The translations under genes and the position numbers were made by a program. Positions 13,444 to 17,519 of a stretch of DNA of 17,519 nt are shown in pieces. How positions within the stretch are numbered: position 1 is the first letter of the stretch; the number at the start of each line of letters is the position of its first letter. The stretch lies in NCBI GenBank assembly GCA_910587775.1, contig CAJUNF010000030.1, forward strand, positions 1-17,519, in the 5' to 3' direction. The stretch is from an uncultured Bacilli bacterium. GTDB taxonomy: Bacteria > Bacillota_I > Bacilli_A > RF39 > UBA660. The notes under the pieces were generated by a model. That model was not told the DNA's origin and ran no database searches. It saw nothing but the letters and a program-made list of their open reading frames with translations.

Positions 13444-14547
13444 ATGAAAACATTATGTATTGGACACACAACATATGATATTAGTGTCCCAATAGATGGA
13501 TATCCAATAGAAAATGGAAAATATCAATTAACAGACAAAATGGAAAGTAGTGGAAGTGGTGCTAGTAATGCAGCTTTCTTACTTTCCAAATGGAATGTAG
13601 AAACATATTTTTCTGGTGTTATAGGATACGATGACTTTGGAACATTTATAAAAAAAGAAATGGAAAAAGCTGGCATTAAAACAGCATTTTTAGAGACAAG
13701 TTATGATAAAAAAACTTCTACATCATTTATTTTAATTAATTCTCAAAATCATACACGAACTATTTTTAGTATTGAACCTGAAGAATATCATTTAAAAAAA
13801 TATGAGTATGATATGAATCCAGACGCAATTTATATGGATGGATATGAATACTCAGCAAGTATTACAGCGATGAATAAATATCCAAACGCTATAAGCGTAT
13901 TGGATGCTTCCCTTCCAACAAAAAACTTAATAGCTTTAGCACGTGATGCCAAATATTTATTGTGTTCAATAGAGTTTGCAGAAGGAATATCAAATACAAA
14001 AATTGATTTTTCTAATCCAGTTACATTGTTAACAGTTTACAAAAGAGTAAAAGATCGTTATCCAAAAAGTGAAATAATAATTACCCTAAAACAATATGGA
14101 GCACTTTATTGTATGAACAATGAAGTAAAGCAAATGCCACCATTATCAGTATCTGAAGTAGATAGAACGGGAGCAGGAGATATTTTCCGTGCTGCATTTA
14201 CTTATGCAATAGCTTCAGGATACGATATAGAGTCTTCAGTACGAATTGCTAATATTGCAGCAGCACTATCTACATCAAAAATGGGAGGAAAAGAATCTAT
14301 TCCATTATTAAGTGAAGTAATACAAAATTATGAAAATCGATTCGGCCCAATGAAACAAGAACAAAAGCCACAAGAAGATTTATCAAAAACTAATATAGAA
14401 GAGCCAAAAATAGAGCAAATACCTCAGCAAGCACCGCTACCTCCAAATAATTTAAATATACAACAAGAAGCTATAGCACTTCTTCAAAATAATGTAACAG
14501 CTAATAGTGGATTAAATCAGCCCCCACAAACTATGGATCAAAAATGA
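13444..14547 (+). CDS. PfkB/ribokinase-family carbohydrate kinase with Pro/Gln-rich tail
   Basis: A 367-residue protein whose first 300 or so residues are a PfkB-fold sugar or nucleoside kinase. IGHTTYDISVPID is the N-terminal strand, SSGSGASNAAFLLSKW with GVIGYDDFG is the sugar-binding region, and the signature DRTGAGDIFRAAF (D240-F252) provides the anion hole and catalytic base D246. The usual DTTGAGD has Arg as second residue here. Substrate cannot be assigned. Residues about 300-367 form a low-complexity tail rich in Pro, Gln, Glu and Asn with no predicted fold, which is not usual for the family. The ATG follows GAAAGGTGAT (13431-13440), a strong RBS. Its stop overlaps the next gene's start (ATGA, 14544-14547), so the kinase and the Smr protein are translationally coupled. 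Confidence 0.85.
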   Translation: MKTLCIGHTTYDISVPIDGYPIENGKYQLTDKMESSGSGASNAAFLLSKWNVETYFSGVIGYDDFGTFIKKEMEKAGIKTAFLETSYDKKTSTSFILINSQNHTRTIFSIEPEEYHLKKYEYDMNPDAIYMDGYEYSASITAMNKYPNAISVLDASLPTKNLIALARDAKYLLCSIEFAEGISNTKIDFSNPVTLLTVYKRVKDRYPKSEIIITLKQYGALYCMNNEVKQMPPLSVSEVDRTGAGDIFRAAFTYAIASGYDIESSVRIANIAAALSTSKMGGKESIPLLSEVIQNYENRFGPMKQEQKPQEDLSKTNIEEPKIEQIPQQAPLPPNNLNIQQEAIALLQNNVTANSGLNQPPQTMDQK

Positions 14548-14810
14548 TTTTAAAAAGTTATCCAACTTTAGATGTTCATGGAGAAACTAGAGACACAGTC
14601 GTGTACTTAGTAAATTCATTTATTGACCACAATGTAAAATTAAAAAAGAAATGTGTTGTAATTAGTCACGGAAAAGGATCTGGAATATTAAAAGAAAAAG
14701 TCCATGAACTATTAAAAAGAAATCCTTTTGTTTCAGAATATCATTTGGATGGGATGAATATCGGTGCCACAGAAGTGTTGCTTAAAATCACGTCGAAATT
14801 TGACAAATAA
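14544..14810 (+). CDS. stand-alone Smr-domain protein (MutS2 C-terminal-like)
   Basis: An 88-residue protein that is just one Smr domain, the nuclease-type domain found at the C-terminus of MutS2 and as stand-alone YdaL/DUF-type proteins. PTLDVHGETRD has the D10-x-H12-G13 motif. VVISHGKGSGILKEKVHELL carries H42-G-K-G-x-G, the second family motif (usually HGKGTGxLR; here LK). GATEVLLK closes the fold. Such domains nick or bind DNA or RNA in other systems; the target here is unknown. It starts inside the stop of the kinase gene (ATGA), with the weak RBS-like sequence GGATC upstream, so expression depends on coupling. The 3' end overlaps the -35 box of the next promoter. It is not part of a split mutS2: no MutS2 ATPase is encoded upstream. 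Confidence 0.85.
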   Translation: MILKSYPTLDVHGETRDTVVYLVNSFIDHNVKLKKKCVVISHGKGSGILKEKVHELLKRNPFVSEYHLDGMNIGATEVLLKITSKFDK

Positions 14811-14828
14811 TTATAAACGTGGTATAGT
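14800..14828 (+). promoter_or_regulatory. tandem promoter P1 for the 139-residue gene
   Basis: TTGACA 14800-14805 and TATAGT 14823-14828 with a 17-bp spacer and TG extended -10. The -35 is inside the last codons of the Smr gene. The start is preceded by AAAT, as in P2. Confidence 0.75.
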
Positions 14829-14865
14829 GAAAAAGCAATAGGGAATAATACAGCTAGACACAAAT

Positions 14866-14894
14866 TTGACAAATTAATAGTTTTGTGCTATAAT
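14866..14894 (+). promoter_or_regulatory. tandem promoter P2 for the 139-residue gene
   Basis: TTGACA 14866-14871 and TATAAT 14889-14894, 17-bp spacer, with TGC extended -10: a near-consensus promoter. Its upstream half (AAATTTGACAAATTAATA) almost repeats that of P1 (AAATTTGACAAATAATTA), 66 bp away. CACAAA (14859-14864) and TTTGTG (14882-14887) form an inverted repeat around the -35 and spacer and could be an operator, though this is weak. Confidence 0.85.
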
Positions 14895-14928
14895 GAACAT
14901 ATCAAAGAATTTTTTAGGGGGTAAAAAA

Positions 14929-15348
14929 ATGAAAGGTTATGTTTTAGATTATATTGATGAAAATGAATTTAGAAAGTTAGAAAGAGCATTAAAAAAATAC
15001 AACATGTTAGCTTTCAAAAAATTAAATTTTGAATATTATCCTGCTTTAAGAAATGGTAATTTTGTTGGGGAAATGATATCTCAAAACAAGAAAAATGCGA
15101 CAGAAACATATGAATTAAAATTACCAAGTGATAAAATGTTTGCACAAGTTCATGGAGATGTAAAATTAGTATATACAGTTTATAAAAAAGAAGAAACTGT
15201 AATGCTTGACAAAATTACACCAACTGATATCTTGTTAGAAGGACACAAATCTGAATTAACTACTTATAAAGGAATCATGATATCAAAAGCAAATGCTTCA
15301 AAAGATATTTTTAAAATTGATTTATTAAATATGTTACAAGATAAGTAA
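14929..15348 (+). CDS. uncharacterised 139-residue protein, probably well expressed
   Basis: No family recognised. The start at 14929 is set by AGGGGGT (14917-14922) about 7 bases upstream; an open frame from 14893 begins in the promoter's -10 and is not used. The protein is mixed alpha/beta and soluble: MKGYVLDYIDENEFRKLERALKKYNMLAFKK, then FEYYPALRNGNF and strands such as LPSDKMFAQVHGDVKLVYTVYKKEETVMLDKI. There is no membrane segment and no Cys. Two tandem near-consensus promoters, a strong RBS and a clean terminator (15338-15363) suggest high expression and a standalone transcription unit, immediately before a tRNA pair. The lack of a recognisable domain despite the strong expression signals makes it worth a search; identification as a small ribosome-associated or stress protein would be guesswork. 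Confidence 0.85.
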   Translation: MKGYVLDYIDENEFRKLERALKKYNMLAFKKLNFEYYPALRNGNFVGEMISQNKKNATETYELKLPSDKMFAQVHGDVKLVYTVYKKEETVMLDKITPTDILLEGHKSELTTYKGIMISKANASKDIFKIDLLNMLQDK

Positions 15349-15363
15349 TTCTTATCTTTTTTT
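15338..15363 (+). terminator. rho-independent terminator with stop codon in the loop
   Basis: AAGATAAG (15338-15345) pairs perfectly with CTTATCTT (15351-15358), loop TAATT, then a T-run to 15363. The loop's TAA is the stop of the 139-residue gene. Confidence 0.85.
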
Positions 15364-15377
15364 ATGCAAATTTTCTC

Positions 15378-15406
15378 TTGCAAGCACATATACTTTATGA
15401 TATCAT
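15378..15406 (+). promoter_or_regulatory. candidate tRNA operon promoter
   Basis: TTGCAA 15378-15383 and TATCAT 15401-15406, 17-bp spacer, placing the transcript start about 5-7 bases before the first tRNA. Only moderate consensus match, but position and spacing fit. Confidence 0.5.
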
Positions 15407-15417
15407 TAGGAAGTAAC

Positions 15418-15494
15418 GGACCTTTAGCTCAGTTGGTTAGAGCAACCGGCTCATAACCGGTCGGTCGTAGGTTCGAGTCCTACAAGGTCCACCA
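15418..15494 (+). tRNA. tRNA with CAT anticodon (elongator Met or Ile2)
   Basis: 77-nt cloverleaf including encoded CCA. Acceptor arms are GGACCTT/AAGGTCC, the D-arm has AGCTCAGTTGGTTAGAGC, and the anticodon stem ACCGG/CCGGT encloses loop CTCATAA with CAT at positions 34-36. The T-arm is GTAGG-TTCGAGT-CCTAC. The first pair is G-C and the anticodon stem lacks the three G-C pairs of initiator tRNA, so it is not fMet. The body resembles Firmicutes CAT tRNAs that TilS converts to Ile2, but elongator Met cannot be excluded from sequence alone. Confidence 0.93.
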
Positions 15495-15505
15495 TTTATA
15501 TAATT

Positions 15506-15590
15506 GCAGGCGTGGCGAAATTGGTAGACGCACTAGACTTAGGATCTAGCGGAGTGATCCATGGGGGTTCAAGTCCCTTCGCCTGCACCA
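15506..15590 (+). tRNA. tRNA-Leu (anticodon TAG)
   Basis: 85-nt tRNA with encoded CCA. Acceptor GCAGGCG/CGCCTGC, anticodon stem CTAGA/TCTAG around CTTAGGA with TAG at 34-36 (reads CUA). The long variable arm, CGGAGTGATCCATG, is typical of class II tRNA-Leu. T-arm GGGGG-TTCAAGT-CCCTT has a terminal mismatch/wobble. It is 11 bp downstream of the CAT tRNA, so the two are co-transcribed. Confidence 0.95.
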
Positions 15591-15600
15591 AAATGATATC

Positions 15601-15629
15601 AAACTCGAGCTTTTATAGTTCGAGTTTTA
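15601..15629 (+). terminator. terminator of the tRNA operon
   Basis: AAACTCGA (15601-15608) pairs with TCGAGTTT (15620-15627), 11-base loop, followed by TTAAAA. It ends the tRNA transcript shortly after tRNA-Leu; the T-tract is short. Confidence 0.65.
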
Positions 15630-15671
15630 AAATAATTTAATAAAGAGCAAATACCTATAGAAATTGTAAAA

Positions 15672-16181
15672 ATGGATTTTCAAGAACCAGAAATAAATGA
15701 TATAGAAATTGTTTCCAGAAGTAAAGCAATGCAAGCCTATCAAATTTTAGGAAAACCTTGTTTTGTAATTGATTCAGGATTTAATATTCATAATTATCCT
15801 AATAATCCTGGATATCCTGGGGCTTTTGTAAGACGTAGTGGAATTTCTGAAGATATAGAAGGATTACTAAATACTTTAAAAGATGTTGAAGATAGAAGCT
15901 GCCAATTCTTAGATTGTTTAACTTTCTATGATGGAAACGAGTTTTTTAACTTTTATGGAAAAAATGAGGGATATATAACTTATGAGAAAAGAGGAAAAGG
16001 ACATAAAGAAATGCGTTCAGCTTTATGGTATGTATTTCAACCTAAAGGTTCTGTTAAAACATTAGCAGAAATGACCAATGAAGAACGAGAATGTGGACAC
16101 ATTTCAGCCAAAAATCAATTTATTGAATGGTATAAAAAAAGGTATTTAAATACAAGACGATTAGTAAAAGATGAAATATAA
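15672..16181 (+). pseudogene. 5'-truncated HAM1/RdgB-type NTP pyrophosphatase
   Basis: The 169 codons from the first ATG resemble the middle and C-terminus of HAM1/RdgB/ITPA-family pyrophosphatases, which remove dITP/XTP from the nucleotide pool: PEI then IVSRSKAMQAY, GKPCFVIDSGF (with the catalytic Asp region, normally DDSG/EDT), GYPGAFVRR, and PKGSVKTLAEMT..E. The family's N-terminal strand and substrate loop (TGNxxKxxE, about 20 residues) are missing. Open reading frame extends upstream to 15636 (NKEQIPIEIVK), which still looks like family sequence, but a stop at 15633 and the tRNA terminator cut it off. The usual GFGYDPIF segment is replaced by KEMRSALWYVFQ. There is no RBS before 15672. 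The best reading is a gene that lost its 5' end next to the tRNA-Leu; a shortened, functional divergent member is the alternative. Confidence 0.65.
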
Positions 16182-16197
16182 TCATTTAAATTTCTAA

Positions 16198-16240
16198 AAA
16201 AAGCTTTCCATTTTGTTTGTTATACTATGGAAAGCTTTTT
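16198..16240. terminator. bidirectional terminator between convergent genes
   Basis: AAAAAGCTTTCCAT (16198-16211) is a perfect reverse complement of ATGGAAAGCTTTTT (16227-16240), giving a 14-bp stem, a 15-base loop and A/T tracts on both sides. It serves the + strand remnant and the minus-strand gene. Confidence 0.88.
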
Positions 16241-16278
16241 ATATACTTTTATTTTTAATTACTAAATTTTTAAAAATT

Positions 16279-17406
16279 TTATTTCTCTTTTTCTAATGCG
16301 TAGGATCTTCCTTTTACTTGGGTAAAGAAAGAAGTGGTTAAATCATCACTTTTATTTTGATATATATGATCATTTTCATATTTTTTTATAATACCTTCAT
16401 CATCAACATCAATTAATACAGTATTTTGTGTTAATTGTGAATATTCTTGAGGAGTAAAATTCTTTATTCTGGCATTAGTTTCATTGTAATAATTGGTTAA
16501 ATTATCATAATGAATAATTTTATTCCTTTTTAAATTTTCAAATCTAGCATTACATATATCATAAACCTCATCACCAATAATTGTTAAAATAGCCATGTGT
16601 CTTACTTGTGCTAAGCTATACATTGCTCTTATTAAATCAGATGAGTAATCTTTTAAAAACTCACTAGTTTGAATCCTGTTAAATAAATCTAAAATATCAT
16701 CCTTATTCTGTCCACATATTATTTTATCTCCATTTTTTATTGTGCTGTATTCGCTTTCTGTTATCAATCCTTGTCTGTTTTCTACTATAGCAAGATAAAA
16801 TTCATCTAAAGGTTTTGATAAAAGGATTTGATTTATTTCATCTTGCGAATATTCAGGAATCGTTTTAACTCTTTCGTTTTCTAATTTATTTTTTTTACTA
16901 TAACGAATTAAAAATCTAGTAGAAGTATCATCCTTAGAAAGAGTGTTAAAATCTATTTTACATGCTATCTCGTTTTTATCAAAGATTTCTAATAATTTTG
17001 CTAAGCTGAAATAAAGATAAGCATATTTATAAATTATCTCAGTTTGCATAACTCCAATAAAAAACTTTCTTTCTTCCATACTATTAACAAACTTATATAC
17101 TGCCACAATCTTATCTTTATGATGCATTATAAGCTCAATAGGATTTTCTATATCACTTGCTAAATCATTAAAATCTCCACAAAAAATTAAATTAAAGTTA
17201 AAATACCTATTAGGTTCTTCTTTATTATTAGCATCTGTAATTAATTGATAAATGACTTCTTTCGCAAATTTTAAAGTATTATCATTCATATTTTCATATA
17301 ATTCTTCATCTTTATCACTATCAATTAATCTGGCACCACCTCGAATAATCTTTGGAGAGATAAATAAAAAATTTTTCTCTTTCCTTTTTTCTTCTTTCAT
17401 GCTCAT
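16279..17406 (-). CDS. uncharacterised 375-residue protein
   Basis: No family recognised. The start at 17406 is well supported: reading the minus strand, AAGGAGGACT precedes ATG by about 6 bases. The N-terminus is highly charged (MSMKEEKRKEKN). The body is soluble, with hydrophobic strands (FNFNLIFCGDFNDL, KIVAVYKFVN), a Tyr-rich stretch (EIIYKYAYLYFSLAKLL), an acidic VLIDVDDEGIIKKYEN segment near the C-terminus and no membrane helix or signal. No nucleotide-binding or nuclease signature is convincing. It is the only minus-strand gene in the window, convergent with the truncated pyrophosphatase, and strongly A/T-rich, so it is probably accessory DNA. The 113 bp upstream to the window end is A/T-rich and lacks a convincing promoter. 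Confidence 0.8.
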   Translation of the reverse strand: MSMKEEKRKEKNFLFISPKIIRGGARLIDSDKDEELYENMNDNTLKFAKEVIYQLITDANNKEEPNRYFNFNLIFCGDFNDLASDIENPIELIMHHKDKIVAVYKFVNSMEERKFFIGVMQTEIIYKYAYLYFSLAKLLEIFDKNEIACKIDFNTLSKDDTSTRFLIRYSKKNKLENERVKTIPEYSQDEINQILLSKPLDEFYLAIVENRQGLITESEYSTIKNGDKIICGQNKDDILDLFNRIQTSEFLKDYSSDLIRAMYSLAQVRHMAILTIIGDEVYDICNARFENLKRNKIIHYDNLTNYYNETNARIKNFTPQEYSQLTQNTVLIDVDDEGIIKKYENDHIYQNKSDDLTTSFFTQVKGRSYALEKEK

Positions 17407-17519
17407 ATTTAGTCCTCCTTATAAAACAATAATACTATATCACTATTTAATAATTTTTTTTAGATATATAATATAATTTACAATTTAACACGAAAAACTG
17501 TACAAAAATCCAATTTTAT

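Noticed and set aside
14544..14810. Remnant of a broken mutS2
   Set aside because: The Smr domain is complete with its own start coupled to the kinase, and no MutS2 ATPase or coiled-coil sequence is present upstream.
14893..14928. Upstream ATG at 14893 for the 139-residue gene
   Set aside because: It overlaps the P2 -10 box and would precede the transcript start; the ATG at 14929 has a strong RBS.
15418..15494. Initiator tRNA-fMet
   Set aside because: It has a normal G-C first pair and the anticodon stem ACCGG/CCGGT lacks the initiator's three consecutive G-C pairs next to the loop.

Overview
The window looks like a chromosomal segment of a very AT-rich, low-GC Gram-positive bacterium (Bacilli/Firmicutes, possibly a Mollicutes-adjacent gut lineage). 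The evidence is the strong AAGGAGG-type ribosome binding sites, TTGACA/TATAAT promoters, and the run rbgA, rnhB, topA, xerC, a compressed version of the Bacillus ylqF-rnhB-...-dprA-topA-trmFO-codV order. The genes end in both TAA and TGA, and Trp is TGG, so the code is the standard bacterial one. Genus-level placement cannot be made from this sequence.

Region 1 (1-4808) is accessory DNA directly upstream of rbgA. It carries a RhuM-family protein, a GNAT acetyltransferase, a DUF1016/YhcG-type PD-(D/E)XK nuclease, a small protein resembling conjugative-element proteins, a Cof-type HAD phosphatase and a second GNAT. The 5' end of rbgA (its RBS plus about 12 codons) occurs three times: at 1604-1658, at 4083-4136, and in the intact gene at 4793-4844. 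After the two upstream copies the sequence leaves rbgA at the same point (just after the ACTGG that encodes the Trp) and enters a second shared sequence of about 85 bp. This is the structure expected of tandem cassettes inserted at one site in the first codons of rbgA, each insertion restoring the gene's start and leaving a short decoy ORF behind. Each rbgA-start copy carries three GACAA-like words at an exact 10-bp spacing. No integrase is visible, and the array probably continues left of the window.

Region 2 (4809-8339) is a tight housekeeping operon of rbgA (50S ribosome assembly GTPase), rnhB (RNase HII) and topA (DNA topoisomerase I). It uses TTG starts and overlapping or near-overlapping junctions.

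Region 3 (8340-10770) holds two unrecognised genes and a XerC-type recombinase. They are separated by very short spacers in which terminator hairpin, stop codon and next promoter overlap.

Region 4 (10771-15363) holds pyruvate phosphate dikinase, a PfkB-family sugar kinase with a Pro/Gln-rich tail, an overlapping stand-alone Smr-domain protein, and a 139-residue unknown protein behind two near-identical tandem promoters.

Region 5 (15364-17519) has two tRNAs (CAT anticodon; Leu-TAG), then a HAM1/RdgB-type NTP pyrophosphatase lacking its N-terminus, a bidirectional terminator, and an unrecognised 375-residue protein on the minus strand.
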